A stretch of DNA of 64,000 nt from Thalassobellus citreus (GTDB taxonomy: Bacteria > Bacteroidota > Bacteroidia > Flavobacteriales > Flavobacteriaceae). Positions within the stretch are counted from its first letter, which is position 1; every line of letters begins with the position of its first letter. Where the stretch lies: contig NZ_JBISCC010000122.1 in the NCBI RefSeq assembly GCF_044385915.1, positions 248,001-312,000 on the forward strand, written 5' to 3'. Under the pieces are notes generated by a model. That model did not search any database. It was not told the DNA's origin and saw only the letters and a program-made list of their open reading frames with translations. Shown here in pieces: positions 8,765 through 18,542 of the stretch. The translations under genes and the position numbers were made by a program.

Positions 8765-9715
8765 CTAAAGATTTGAAATTTTCGCCTTTAGCTTATAGAA
8801 CATCTTGATTTTTGGCAATTTGGCAAGGGCTAAATCAATATACTTTAAGGCTTCTGTTTTATTGTTTTTATGCATATAAATTTGTGCCAACCGGTAATGC
8901 GCCCATGCTTTTGGAACGCCATCGGCTTCTGAATAATTTTTTAAATAAGTGTTTAAACATTGCTCCCCTTTTTCTAATTCGACATTATACTCTGCTGCCA
9001 CTTTTCCTATTTGATAATGCAAAGCATTTCGGTTATGTTTCTTTTGAGCTTCTTGTATGTTTTTAATAGCTTTTTCGGGCGCTTCCTCTTTTTCGTAGAG
9101 CTTTGTTAACTTATTAAAACAGGTTAACGATCCGCCTTCTTTTATTGCCATTTTATAATATTTTTCGGCTTGTTCAGGTTCGTCGTCATACTCATAAATA
9201 TAGCCTTTGGCTAGATAGCCATCAACTTTTGAAAGTTTTTCTAGCTCTTCTGCATAATGTAGCGATTTGCTTTTACTACCTCCAATAATTCCGGGTAATT
9301 GCATGTACAATTCTACCAAAGCCCAACGGGTTTCTATATGGTTGGGATCTAACTCGGCAGCTTTAATAAATGATGCTTTTACATCTCCTATAAAGCTAAT
9401 AGCTTTTAGTTTATTTTGTAATGCTTTCATGCCCAAAACACCTCCGTACTTGTAATGATAATTTGCGCTTTTAGGATTTATTTTTACTAATTTTTTATAA
9501 GAATCAATAGCCTCATTCCATTTTTTTTGATGTCCGTAAGCATCTCCTAAAAGCTCAATGGCTTCTATATTATTAGGGTTTGTTTTGAGATATTGGCTAA
9601 TTAAAGTTTCTGCTTTTTCAAATTGATTATTTTTAAAAAGCATTTTTACATCATCAAAACTTGTTTGGCTAAATGCCAATAGAGGATAAATCAATAAGAA
9701 CCAAAAGATTTTCAT
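8765..9715 (-). CDS. Secreted/periplasmic TPR-repeat protein
   Basis: The 316-residue protein has a signal peptide (MKIFWFLLIYPLLAFS, cleavage near residue 17). Consecutive tetratricopeptide repeats fill most of the rest, with typical spacing of hydrophobics and prolines: AETLISQYLKTNPNNIEAIE, ELLGDAYGHQKKWNEAIDSY, AAELDPNHIETRWALVELYM and, near the end, YRLAQIYMHKNNKTEALKYI. TPR proteins are protein-binding scaffolds; no partner can be named. It sits downstream of, and divergent from, the macroglobulin gene, which could hint at shared function but is not proof. A -7 element lies 20 bases upstream. Confidence 0.85.
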   Translation of the reverse strand: MKIFWFLLIYPLLAFSQTSFDDVKMLFKNNQFEKAETLISQYLKTNPNNIEAIELLGDAYGHQKKWNEAIDSYKKLVKINPKSANYHYKYGGVLGMKALQNKLKAISFIGDVKASFIKAAELDPNHIETRWALVELYMQLPGIIGGSKSKSLHYAEELEKLSKVDGYLAKGYIYEYDDEPEQAEKYYKMAIKEGGSLTCFNKLTKLYEKEEAPEKAIKNIQEAQKKHNRNALHYQIGKVAAEYNVELEKGEQCLNTYLKNYSEADGVPKAWAHYRLAQIYMHKNNKTEALKYIDLALAKLPKIKMFYKLKAKISNL

Positions 9716-9734
9716 AGAAATTGAGTCGGTATCA

Positions 9735-9742
9735 CAAAAATA
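9735..9742 (-). promoter_or_regulatory. -7 element of the TPR gene
   Basis: On the minus strand this is TATTTTTG, an exact fit to TAnnTTTG, 20 bases upstream of the ATG. Confidence 0.55.
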
Positions 9743-9902
9743 AGCTTTCAGTAATAAACTGAAATTATTTTAACATTTACACTTAAATATTGACTTCGGT
9801 TTTATTGATAAAAATCCTACCTTCACTCAACCAAACAACCGCTTTACTCATTTCTGTTTTTGGTATAACTTTTGAAAGTAATTTAGAGGTAAACTTTTAG
9901 CT

Positions 9903-12900
9903 ATGAAATACACACTATCTATATTAATGATTATTCTTTTTTCTAATTTCTCTAAAGCACAAACCAATGATTACAAAAATCTTTGGAGCAAAGTTGATGC
10001 GTTTGAAATACAAGGTTTACCAAAATCGGCATTAAAAGTTGTTGAATCTATTGAAAAGCAAGCCACAAAAGAAAACAACGCACCTCAACTTATAAAAACG
10101 ATGCTTTTTAAAAGCAAATTTGCGTTAATTTTAGAGGAAGATGCGCAGCTAAAAATTATTAATGATTTTAAAACTGAAATTAAGAAAACCACATTTCCAA
10201 CAAAAAACATTTTAGAAAACTTACTTGCCAATTTATACTGGCAATACTTTAACCAAAACAGATGGAAATTTTATAATAGGACTAAAACATTGGAAAAAGT
10301 AGATGCAGAAGATTTTAGAACTTGGGATTTAAAAACACTTTTTAACGAGGTTCATGTGCATTACCAAAACTCGCTACAAAACAGATTAATGCTTCAATTA
10401 GAACCTTTAAACAAGTATGATGATATATTAAAACTTCAAAAGGATTCTAAAATATACAGACCAACATTGTTTGATTTTTTAAGTCATAATGCCTTAGAAT
10501 TTTATAAAACAAATGAAACTAACATTAGCAAACCTGCTTATAAGTTTGAAATTGATAATGCTGAATTTTTGAGTGACATGCATACATTTTCAAGTTTAAA
10601 AATAAAATCAAAAGATTCAACCTCATTGCAATTGAATGCTTTAAAAATTTATCAAGATTTAATTCAGTTTCATTTAAAAGATGATTCGCCTTTAGCTTTA
10701 ACTGATGTAAATATTAATCGTTTAAAGTTTGTTAATCAATTCGCAACCTTTAGTGACAAACAAACTATATTATTAGAAACCTTAAAAGCTGAAAGAGAAA
10801 AACTCAAAGCCCATGAAGCATCAACATTGTATGCTTATGAAATAGCCTCCATATACTACAACCAAAGCAATGAATACCAAGCAAGAACAAAGGAAGAACA
10901 CCGTTGGAAAGCTAAAGAGGCTATAGATATATGCAACAAGATAATTTCTAAATTCCCAAAAAGCAAAGGTGCAGAAAAATGTGCTGTTTTAAAGCAACGT
11001 ATTGAGCAACAAACTCTTCAAATTACAACAGAAAGTTATCTTCCAATTCTTCAAGATGCACGTTTATTAATTAAATATAAAAACTTAAATCGACTACAAT
11101 TTAAAGTTTATATACTAACTCGAAATGAATTAGAAAAATTTAATAAAATCTATAAAAAAGAAGAACAATTAGATTTTATTAAGAAATTAAAAGCAACAAC
11201 CAAATGGGACTCTAACTTACCTAACGAAAACGATTACCAAACACATACAACTGAAGTTTTATTGCCAAAATTACACAACGGCAATTATTTAATTTATGGA
11301 GCACCTGAAAACGATAAAAATACGTTTGCATTTAGCACGATACAAGTCACTAATTTAGCGCTAGTTGAAAACAATAATGAAGACCATAAAACCTTTCAAG
11401 TTATAGATAGAAATAACGGAAAACCAATTGTTGATGCTAAAGTTGAACTTAGTTTTATAAAAAATAATAGCCGAAACATACAAACTAAAAATTACACAAC
11501 AAATACAAAAGGGCTTATTAAATTTGAAAAAAACAACAACTCCTACAGAAATTTTAAAGCAAAAGTTAACTACGAAAACGACTTAGCATATTTTGGGAAT
11601 TACTATGTGAACCGAAAATACAAACAAGAACAAGAAACAGTAAATTATAAATCTTTCTTATTTACTGATAGAAGTATTTACAGACCTGGACAAACCGTAT
11701 ACTTTAAAGCTATTGCTATGAAAACTAACGATGGTAAATCTGAAGTTTTAGAAAATGAAAACGTTTACGCTATTTTGTATAATGTAAATGGTGAAGAAAT
11801 AAAAGAACTTAATTTTAAAACTAATGAATTCGGCTCAATTTCAGGGGAATTTATTTTACCAAACAATGGATTAACAGGACAATACCATATTGAATTTGAT
11901 GCAAAATCTGGTTATGACATGGAAAGTCACCACTACTTTTCTGTTGAAGAATATAAACGCCCTAAGTTTGAAACCAAATTTAATCCAGTAACCGACACCT
12001 ATAAAGTAAATGATTCTGTAACTATAAAAGGTAATGCTTTAGCTTATGCTGGTAGTAATATTACCGATGCTAAAGTAGTGTATCGTGTACATCGAAAAGT
12101 AGAATATCCACGTTGGTATTATTGGTATCGCCCAAATTTCAATAGTGAATCTCAAGAAATAACGCATGGAGAAACTATTACAAACGAAAAAGGTGAATTT
12201 GAAATCACTTTTAAAACGCAACCAGACCAAAGTGTAGATAAAAGTAGTCTCCCTATTTTTAAATATGAGATTACTGCCGATGTTACCGATTTAAATGGCG
12301 AAACACGAAGTGCAACAACTATTGTTAATGTTGGGTATCATACCTTAATGGCAAATATGTCGATCGAAAATCTTTTAGATAAAACTAAAAAGACACACGT
12401 CATAAATATTGATACAAAAAACTTAAACGGAGAATTTATTCCCGCTAAAGGAACTATTAAAATTTATAAATTATTAGCTCCAAATTCGGTTTTAAGAGTG
12501 CGTCCTTGGCCAGCTCCAGATTATCAAAATATTTCTGAAGAAACTTTTAAAAACCTTTTTCCGCATGATGCTTATACCAATGAACAAAATTCTAATAATT
12601 GGAAAAAAGGAAAACTTGCTTTTATAGCGTCTTTTAATACAGCAAACACAACCAAACTTAATCTTGGTAAAATTAAAAAATGGCAATCGGGAGAATACAT
12701 CATCACTTTAGAAAGCAAAGATAAATTCGGGCAAATTGTAAAAGATGAAATTAAAACAACACTTTATAGTGATACAGATAAAACTTTAGCAGACCATCAA
12801 CTATTCAGTATTACAAGTAATAAACCTAGTTACAATACAGGAGATACAGCTATTATAACTTTAGCCTCGGCAGCCTACAATTTAAACGTTACTGTTTCTA

Positions 12901-15900
12901 TTGAAAAACAACACAAAATTATAAAAACACATGTCATTCAATTAAACAACAGTAAAGAAACAATTCGAATTCCAATAACCAGTGAGGATATTGGTGGATT
13001 TTCTATACAGTATAGTTTTGCTGCCTTTAATAGTTTTAAATCTGGTAGCTTAAATATTTCAGTACCGTATCCTAAAACCGATTTAGATATTGAAACCTCC
13101 ACTTTTAGAGACAAGCTACAACCAGGAACTGATGAAACTTGGAGTTTTAAAATTAAAGGACCACAAGGAGAGAAAGTAAGTGCCGAATTACTAGCTAGTA
13201 TGTATGATGCTTCTTTAGATCAGTTTAAACCTCATACTTGGAGTTTTAATCCCATTTCAAACCCAACATATTTCTCATACAATCAAAGCAATGCTATACA
13301 AAGCTTTGGAACACGTAGTTTTAGAGTTTATAATAAACGGTTTCGTTCATATTATAAACATCAAAATTATGATCAGCTAAATTGGTTTGGATTTAATTTT
13401 GGGAATAATGATTTTAAACGTTTGAGCATATTTAGAGAATATGCAGTGGAAGAAAAAGAATCTGATTTAGACGAAGTTGTAGTTGTTGGATATGGCACAC
13501 AAAAGAAATCAAGTATAGTAGGTTCTGTCTCATCTGTTAGATCTGAATCAATAGAATTAGAAGACAAATTTAATTCCGATATGGAAATACCAAATGCCCC
13601 AACACCTTCACAGAATTCTATAAACAAAAAACCAAACTTCGACAACATCAAAATCCGTAAGAACCTTCAAGAAACAGCATTTTTCTTTCCGCAGTTAAAA
13701 ACAGATGAAGAAGGCAACGTAAGTTTTAGCTTCACAACACCAGAAGCTTTAACCCAATGGAAACTACAATTATTAGCACACACCAAAACCTTAGAAAGCG
13801 CTACTAAAACTTTAACCACTGTCACCCAAAAAGAATTGATGGTTATTCCAAATGCACCACGTTTTTTACGTGAAGGCGATAATATTACCATTAGTTCAAA
13901 AATTACAAACCTAACAGAGAAAGAACTTACAGGACAAGCTATTTTAATACTAACAGATGCTATTTCTGGGAAAGATATTACCACAAAGCTACTCAATTCT
14001 CCCCCTTCGGGGGAGCTAGAGGGGGCTGCCTTCAACGTTCAAGCTAAAGGCAACACCCAAGTATCATGGAATCTAAATATTCCTGATGATGTACAAGCTG
14101 TGCAATATAAAATAATAGCGAAGTCTGGAACTTTTAGCGATGGCGAACAAAATGCATTGCCTGTTTTAAGCAACCGCATGTTAGTTACTGAAACATTGCC
14201 TATGTGGATTCGCTCTAACGAAACAAAAACATTCTCTTTAGATAAGCTAAAAAGTGCAGGCTCGTCAACAACACTTAAAAACCATAAGCTTACTTTGGAA
14301 ATGACTTCCAATCCAGCATGGTATGCGGTACAAGCACTTCCGTATTTAATGGAATATCCTTATGAGTGCAACGAGCAGACGTTTAGCAGATATTATGCCA
14401 ATGCTTTAGCAAGTCATATAGCAAATTCTAACCCTAAAATTCAAGAAGTCTTTAATCAATGGAAATCTCAAGATGCGTTAATTTCTAATCTTGAAAAAAA
14501 TGAAGAATTAAAATCTATCTTAATTCAAGAAACACCTTGGTTACGTGATGCACAAAGTGAAACTGAGCAGAAAAAACGTATCGCCTTGTTATTCGATTTA
14601 AATAAAATGAATAACGAATTACAATCTGCCATGCGCAAATTAGAAAACAACCAAATGCCATCAGGAGGTTGGGCTTGGTTTAATGGTGGTCGAGAAAATC
14701 GATATATTACACAACATATTATTACTGGCTTTGGTCATTTGAATAAGTTAGGTGTTACTCTAAACACCAATGAGAAGGGTCATAATAAAATAATCAAAAG
14801 TGCCATCAACTATTTAGATGCTCAATTTATAAAAGAATACAAAGACATTAGAAAATACAATGAAAAAGTAGATTTAGCCAAAAACCATTTAAGCCATACG
14901 CAATTACATTATTTATACATGCGAAGCTTTTATCCAGAGATAAAAAAAACAAAAGAAGTTGAAACCATTATAGCATATTATCAAACTCAAATTCAAAAAT
15001 ATTGGTTGAGTAATTCTCTATATTCAAAAGGATTAATGGCTTTAATTTCACATAGAAATGAAGATTATAAAACAGCTTCTAAAATATTGAAGTCTTTAAA
15101 AGAAACGAGCATTACTTCCGAAGCATTAGGTATGTATTGGAAAGCAAATACTAATTCTTGGTATTGGTATCAAGCACCTATTGAAACACAAGCGCTTTTA
15201 ATTGAAACTTTTTCAGAAATTGAAAATGATACTGAAACCATTGATAATTTAAAAATATGGCTTCTTAAAAATAAGCAAACTAACCAATGGAAAACAACTA
15301 AAGCGACTACCGAAGCTGTTTATGCCTTATTGCTTCAAGGAAATGATTGGCTAAGTGTAACCGATATGGTTGATGTGGTTATAGGCAGACAACAAATAGA
15401 GCCTTCAAAACTTGAAAACGTAAAAATTGAAGCTGGAACGGGTTATTATAAAACAGCATGGAATTCTGAAGAAATTAAACCTGAAATGGCTAAAGTTACC
15501 CTAACAAAAAAAGGAAATGGTATTGCATGGGGAAGTTTATACTGGCAATATTTTGAAGATTTAGACAAGATAACATCAGCTGAAACACCTCTTAAATTGA
15601 GCAAAAAACTATTCCTTAAAAAGAATACGGATAATGGTGAAGAAATAACTGAAATTACAAAAAGTACGCATTTAAAAGTAGGCGATTTGGTAAGTGTTAG
15701 AATAGAATTACGAAACGATCGTGCTATGGAATTTGTACACATGAAAGACATGAGAGCTTCTGGTTTAGAACCTGTAAATGTTTTATCACAATACAAATGG
15801 CAAGATGGCTTAGGATATTATGAAGCGCCTAAAGACGCCTCAACAAACTTCTTTTTTGATTATTTACCAAAAGGTGTTTATGTATTTGAATACGATTTAC

Positions 15901-16007
15901 GTGTAAATAATGCTGGTAATATGAGTAATGGCATAACAACCATACAAAGTATGTATGCTCCAGAATTTAGCAGTCATAGCGAAGGGAAAAGAATTAATAT
16001 AGAATAA
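9903..16007 (+). CDS. Alpha-2-macroglobulin family protein with thioester and SusC-plug-like insert
   Basis: This 2034-residue exported protein has a signal peptide (MKYTLSILMIILFSNFSKAQ) without a lipobox, unlike many bacterial macroglobulins that are lipoproteins. The N-terminal 450 residues are helical and unassigned. MG domains follow, including an MG2-like region with SIYRPGQTVYFKAIAMKT. A stretch around residues 1182-1215 contains DEVVVVGYGTQKK and VGSVSSV, the start of a SusC/TonB-plug signature, just where a bait region is expected. The A2M domain comes next (ETAFFFPQLKTDEEGNVSFS, TTPEALTQWKLQLLAHT). The thioester motif is CNEQ at C1489, inside an alpha-helical toroid-type domain. Residues 1366-1376 are encoded by a hairpin repeat. 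The family traps or inhibits proteases in the periplasm; that role is inferred. It is monocistronic, with a TATAACTTTTG stretch about 30 bases upstream. Confidence 0.92.
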   Translation: MKYTLSILMIILFSNFSKAQTNDYKNLWSKVDAFEIQGLPKSALKVVESIEKQATKENNAPQLIKTMLFKSKFALILEEDAQLKIINDFKTEIKKTTFPTKNILENLLANLYWQYFNQNRWKFYNRTKTLEKVDAEDFRTWDLKTLFNEVHVHYQNSLQNRLMLQLEPLNKYDDILKLQKDSKIYRPTLFDFLSHNALEFYKTNETNISKPAYKFEIDNAEFLSDMHTFSSLKIKSKDSTSLQLNALKIYQDLIQFHLKDDSPLALTDVNINRLKFVNQFATFSDKQTILLETLKAEREKLKAHEASTLYAYEIASIYYNQSNEYQARTKEEHRWKAKEAIDICNKIISKFPKSKGAEKCAVLKQRIEQQTLQITTESYLPILQDARLLIKYKNLNRLQFKVYILTRNELEKFNKIYKKEEQLDFIKKLKATTKWDSNLPNENDYQTHTTEVLLPKLHNGNYLIYGAPENDKNTFAFSTIQVTNLALVENNNEDHKTFQVIDRNNGKPIVDAKVELSFIKNNSRNIQTKNYTTNTKGLIKFEKNNNSYRNFKAKVNYENDLAYFGNYYVNRKYKQEQETVNYKSFLFTDRSIYRPGQTVYFKAIAMKTNDGKSEVLENENVYAILYNVNGEEIKELNFKTNEFGSISGEFILPNNGLTGQYHIEFDAKSGYDMESHHYFSVEEYKRPKFETKFNPVTDTYKVNDSVTIKGNALAYAGSNITDAKVVYRVHRKVEYPRWYYWYRPNFNSESQEITHGETITNEKGEFEITFKTQPDQSVDKSSLPIFKYEITADVTDLNGETRSATTIVNVGYHTLMANMSIENLLDKTKKTHVINIDTKNLNGEFIPAKGTIKIYKLLAPNSVLRVRPWPAPDYQNISEETFKNLFPHDAYTNEQNSNNWKKGKLAFIASFNTANTTKLNLGKIKKWQSGEYIITLESKDKFGQIVKDEIKTTLYSDTDKTLADHQLFSITSNKPSYNTGDTAIITLASAAYNLNVTVSIEKQHKIIKTHVIQLNNSKETIRIPITSEDIGGFSIQYSFAAFNSFKSGSLNISVPYPKTDLDIETSTFRDKLQPGTDETWSFKIKGPQGEKVSAELLASMYDASLDQFKPHTWSFNPISNPTYFSYNQSNAIQSFGTRSFRVYNKRFRSYYKHQNYDQLNWFGFNFGNNDFKRLSIFREYAVEEKESDLDEVVVVGYGTQKKSSIVGSVSSVRSESIELEDKFNSDMEIPNAPTPSQNSINKKPNFDNIKIRKNLQETAFFFPQLKTDEEGNVSFSFTTPEALTQWKLQLLAHTKTLESATKTLTTVTQKELMVIPNAPRFLREGDNITISSKITNLTEKELTGQAILILTDAISGKDITTKLLNSPPSGELEGAAFNVQAKGNTQVSWNLNIPDDVQAVQYKIIAKSGTFSDGEQNALPVLSNRMLVTETLPMWIRSNETKTFSLDKLKSAGSSTTLKNHKLTLEMTSNPAWYAVQALPYLMEYPYECNEQTFSRYYANALASHIANSNPKIQEVFNQWKSQDALISNLEKNEELKSILIQETPWLRDAQSETEQKKRIALLFDLNKMNNELQSAMRKLENNQMPSGGWAWFNGGRENRYITQHIITGFGHLNKLGVTLNTNEKGHNKIIKSAINYLDAQFIKEYKDIRKYNEKVDLAKNHLSHTQLHYLYMRSFYPEIKKTKEVETIIAYYQTQIQKYWLSNSLYSKGLMALISHRNEDYKTASKILKSLKETSITSEALGMYWKANTNSWYWYQAPIETQALLIETFSEIENDTETIDNLKIWLLKNKQTNQWKTTKATTEAVYALLLQGNDWLSVTDMVDVVIGRQQIEPSKLENVKIEAGTGYYKTAWNSEEIKPEMAKVTLTKKGNGIAWGSLYWQYFEDLDKITSAETPLKLSKKLFLKKNTDNGEEITEITKSTHLKVGDLVSVRIELRNDRAMEFVHMKDMRASGLEPVNVLSQYKWQDGLGYYEAPKDASTNFFFDYLPKGVYVFEYDLRVNNAGNMSNGITTIQSMYAPEFSSHSEGKRINIE
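13998..14030 (+). repeat. Hairpin repeat inserted in frame in the macroglobulin gene
   Basis: CTCCCCC-TTC-GGGGGAG (13999-14015) is a perfect hairpin, followed by CTAGAGGGGGCT. The block is far more GC-rich than its surroundings and resembles dispersed flavobacterial intergenic repeats. It is 33 bases long and keeps the frame, encoding SPPSGELEGAA at residues 1366-1376. Confidence 0.7.
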
Positions 16008-16079
16008 TTTAAATACAACATAGTTAGTTTCAATAAGCACTTCCGGCAAAGACTTATGTAAGATTTATTTTTATTTTAT

Positions 16080-16087
16080 TATCTTTA
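16080..16087 (+). promoter_or_regulatory. -7 element of the DoxX-like gene
   Basis: TATCTTTA, one mismatch from TAnnTTTG, lies 26 bases before the ATG at 16114. Confidence 0.4.
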
Positions 16088-16113
16088 AAGTTACTAACTA
16101 AAAACATTTTATT

Positions 16114-16482
16114 ATGAATTCAAAAGTTTTTATGGCTCTAAGAATCCTTCTTGGAGTATTCGTTTTAGTTTTCGGACTAAACAAATTTCTTCATTTTATT
16201 CCAATGGAAGGAATGTCTGATGCAGCTGGTGCTTATTTTGGAGCTTTAATGTCTGCAAAAGTAATAACACTTGTTGCTATTGTAGAAATTATTGCAGGTT
16301 TAGCTTTAATTTTCAACAAGTACGGTGCTTTGTTAGCATTAATTTTAATGAGTGTTTCTGTAAATGCAGTACTATTTCATGCAACTCTTGACCCAGGAGG
16401 TATTGGTGGAGCTGCAGTTTTACTTATTCTAAACATTATTGTTCTTTATGGCTATAAAGACAGCTACAAAGCGCTTTTATAA
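16114..16482 (+). CDS. DoxX-like four-TM membrane protein
   Basis: The small 122-residue inner-membrane protein has four hydrophobic segments (residues about 8-27, 45-66, 70-89 and 96-114). It shows the DoxX/SURF4-like pattern: ALRILLGVFVLVFGLNKFLH in helix 1 and EIIAGLALIFNKYGALLALI in the middle. The family is diverse and its function is not settled; some members are linked to thiol or sulfur redox. The gene stands alone between a -7 element and a strong terminator. Confidence 0.8.
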   Translation: MNSKVFMALRILLGVFVLVFGLNKFLHFIPMEGMSDAAGAYFGALMSAKVITLVAIVEIIAGLALIFNKYGALLALILMSVSVNAVLFHATLDPGGIGGAAVLLILNIIVLYGYKDSYKALL

Positions 16483-16505
16483 AAATAATATAATTTCATA
16501 TTACT

Positions 16506-16535
16506 AAAAAGAGGCTTTTTTTAAGTCTCTTTTTT
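16506..16535 (+). terminator. Terminator after the DoxX-like gene
   Basis: AAAAAGAGGCTT pairs with AAGTCTCTTTTT (one G-T wobble), and the 3' arm ends in a run of Ts, 23 bases after the stop. Confidence 0.8.
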
Positions 16536-16592
16536 CATATAACAGCATTTCGTTTTAATTCTTAACTTTACACGAAATAAATAATTATTAGT

Positions 16593-17117
16593 TTGAAAAA
16601 ACTATTACTCCAAAACAATTCTATTTACAAATACTTTAATGCAATTATTTTACTTCTTATTGTATTATTAGTCATGTCTTGTGGAACAAAAAAAAGCATC
16701 ACCCAAAAAGATGTAACACAAGAAATAAACCCAAAGCTTCTTTTTTTAAACTATACCATTTCAAAAGATAAGAATGGTAAAAAATCAATCCAGTTTATTA
16801 ATAAAATAGTTACTGAAGGCAAAGCAAAACCTAACAGTAACAAACACATTAAAACAGGTAGAATAGGCGATTTAAAATGTTTTCAATTAGATAAAGATTC
16901 TACAGAAATTAATCATGTTATTATCAAAAACCCATTATCGAAAACAATTGAATCCGTTAACGACTCTCTTATTTTTGAAAACAAAAACGTTATATTAAAC
17001 AAAGCACCTATATCTTTAAGGTTACAATTACATAATAAAACCAAATTAATAATTGTTAGTGAAATAATAGATGCTTTAGAAAATAGCACCCCTTTAATTT
17101 CTACAAAGCTTGATTAA
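16593..17117 (+). CDS. Lipoprotein of unknown function
   Basis: The gene begins with TTG (16593). The 174-residue product has a hydrophobic segment followed by a lipobox (LLVMSCGTKK, Cys near residue 30), so it is a predicted lipoprotein. The mature part (KLLFLNYTISKDKNGKKSIQ, GDLKCFQLDKDSTEINHVII, LENSTPLISTKL) matches no family I recognise. A TAACTTTA -7-like box is present at 16563-16570. The stop is 2 bases before the ATG of the M64 peptidase, so the pair forms an operon. The lipoprotein may assist or be coexpressed with that exported peptidase; this is inference. Confidence 0.75.
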   Translation: MKKLLLQNNSIYKYFNAIILLLIVLLVMSCGTKKSITQKDVTQEINPKLLFLNYTISKDKNGKKSIQFINKIVTEGKAKPNSNKHIKTGRIGDLKCFQLDKDSTEINHVIIKNPLSKTIESVNDSLIFENKNVILNKAPISLRLQLHNKTKLIIVSEIIDALENSTPLISTKLD

Positions 17118-17119
17118 TT

Positions 17120-18535
17120 ATGAAGTATTTCTTTATATTTATTATACTAATTAGTTTTCAACCTATCACTGCTCAGGTTTTTGAAGTATTACCTATTAAA
17201 GTTTCTGGTGATGACAAAAGAATAAACCTTGTTATTTTAAGTGAAGGCTATCAAGAAAATGAGCTTGATAAGTTTATAACTGACGCTACTAATTTCACAA
17301 ATAAAGTTTTTAACGAATCACCTTTTAAAGAATATGCAAGCTATTTTAATGTTTATGCAATAAAAATACCATCAAACGAAAGTGGTGCAGATCATCCTGG
17401 AACCGCTACTAACGTTACTGAACCATATAACAATTTAGCAACTACGTTTGTAGACACATATTTCAATGCTACTTATGATTCTTTTGGAACCCATTGGCTC
17501 CTATATTATGAAATAGATGGTAATAGTGCTAATAATACCGAGGTAAAAATAAATACTGTTTTAGCTACTAATTTCCCAACTTACGATCAAGCTTTAATTC
17601 TAGTAAATTCTTCTGAATACGGCGGTAGCGGAGGTGATTTTCCTATGGCATATACTGGATATTGGGGAACCAATGTTATTATGCACGAAATAGGTCATTC
17701 TTTATTTAATTTAAAAGACGAATATTATCCTGGTGATATTTTAGCTGCTGAAGCTATAAATATGACAAAAGAAACAGACCCTAATTTAGTAAGGTGGAAA
17801 AACTGGATAAACGATAATGGTGTTGGAGTCTACCAATACACATGTGATACTGGAAATTGTGCAGATTGGTATAAGCCTCATCAAAATTGTATCATGGAAA
17901 ATATAACCAAAACATTCTGCTCCGTTTGTAAAGAAGGCATGATTGAAAAAATACATGAATTAGTATCGCCCATTGACACTTACACACCAACATTAAACAC
18001 TCTTGACAATTCTAGCTTTCCTATTGATTTTCACTTAGAATTAATAAAACCAAACCCGAATACTTTAAAAAGTAAATGGACTTTAAACACAGTAGATTTT
18101 GCAACCGATGTAGACGATGTTTCTATTTTAGAAACTGATTTAGAAACAGGAATTAACACATTAACTGCCACTGTAAATGACGACACATCTTTTTTAAGAG
18201 TAGACAACCATGACACATTCCATGTTTACACCGTAACTTGGACTATTGACAATACATTAGGCATTGAAAACATTACCTCAGAAATAAATACCTACAACAT
18301 CACAATGTTTCCTAATCCTTCGAATGACCTCGTTAATTTTAAATTAGAAAGTACTGGTGATACTATAATGACAATTGAAATTGTATCGTTAGATGGTAAA
18401 AAAATAAAAACGACTTCAATATCTAATTACGAAACACATCAAGTAGATATTAGCAATTTAAGACAAGGTATTTATTTAACTAATTTCTATGCTAACAATG
18501 TGCTTACTGCTAGTAAAAAATTAGTTAAAAAATAG
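17120..18535 (+). CDS. Secreted M64-family metallopeptidase with T9SS type A sorting domain
   Basis: The 471-residue secreted enzyme has a signal peptide (ending ITAQ, residue 19) and a peptidase M64 (IgA-peptidase-like) domain. The domain starts with the typical RINLVILSEGYQENELDKF and contains the zinc motif HEIGHSLFNLKDEY (H189, E190, H193). Cysteine-rich C-terminal sequences (TCDTGNCADW, CIMENITKTFCSVCKEGM) are also a feature of the family. The last 75 residues form a T9SS C-terminal sorting domain (MFPNPSNDLVNFKLES, then ISNLRQGIYLTNFY). It should therefore cross the outer membrane by the type IX system, with PorU (55662-59540) removing the tail. The substrate is unknown. It is coupled to the upstream lipoprotein. 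Confidence 0.9.
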   Translation: MKYFFIFIILISFQPITAQVFEVLPIKVSGDDKRINLVILSEGYQENELDKFITDATNFTNKVFNESPFKEYASYFNVYAIKIPSNESGADHPGTATNVTEPYNNLATTFVDTYFNATYDSFGTHWLLYYEIDGNSANNTEVKINTVLATNFPTYDQALILVNSSEYGGSGGDFPMAYTGYWGTNVIMHEIGHSLFNLKDEYYPGDILAAEAINMTKETDPNLVRWKNWINDNGVGVYQYTCDTGNCADWYKPHQNCIMENITKTFCSVCKEGMIEKIHELVSPIDTYTPTLNTLDNSSFPIDFHLELIKPNPNTLKSKWTLNTVDFATDVDDVSILETDLETGINTLTATVNDDTSFLRVDNHDTFHVYTVTWTIDNTLGIENITSEINTYNITMFPNPSNDLVNFKLESTGDTIMTIEIVSLDGKKIKTTSISNYETHQVDISNLRQGIYLTNFYANNVLTASKKLVKK

Positions 18536-18542
18536 ATTTAAT

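Noticed and set aside
13373..14311. Long reverse-strand frames inside the macroglobulin gene
   Set aside because: They mirror the coding bias of the large gene and show no protein-like features of their own.
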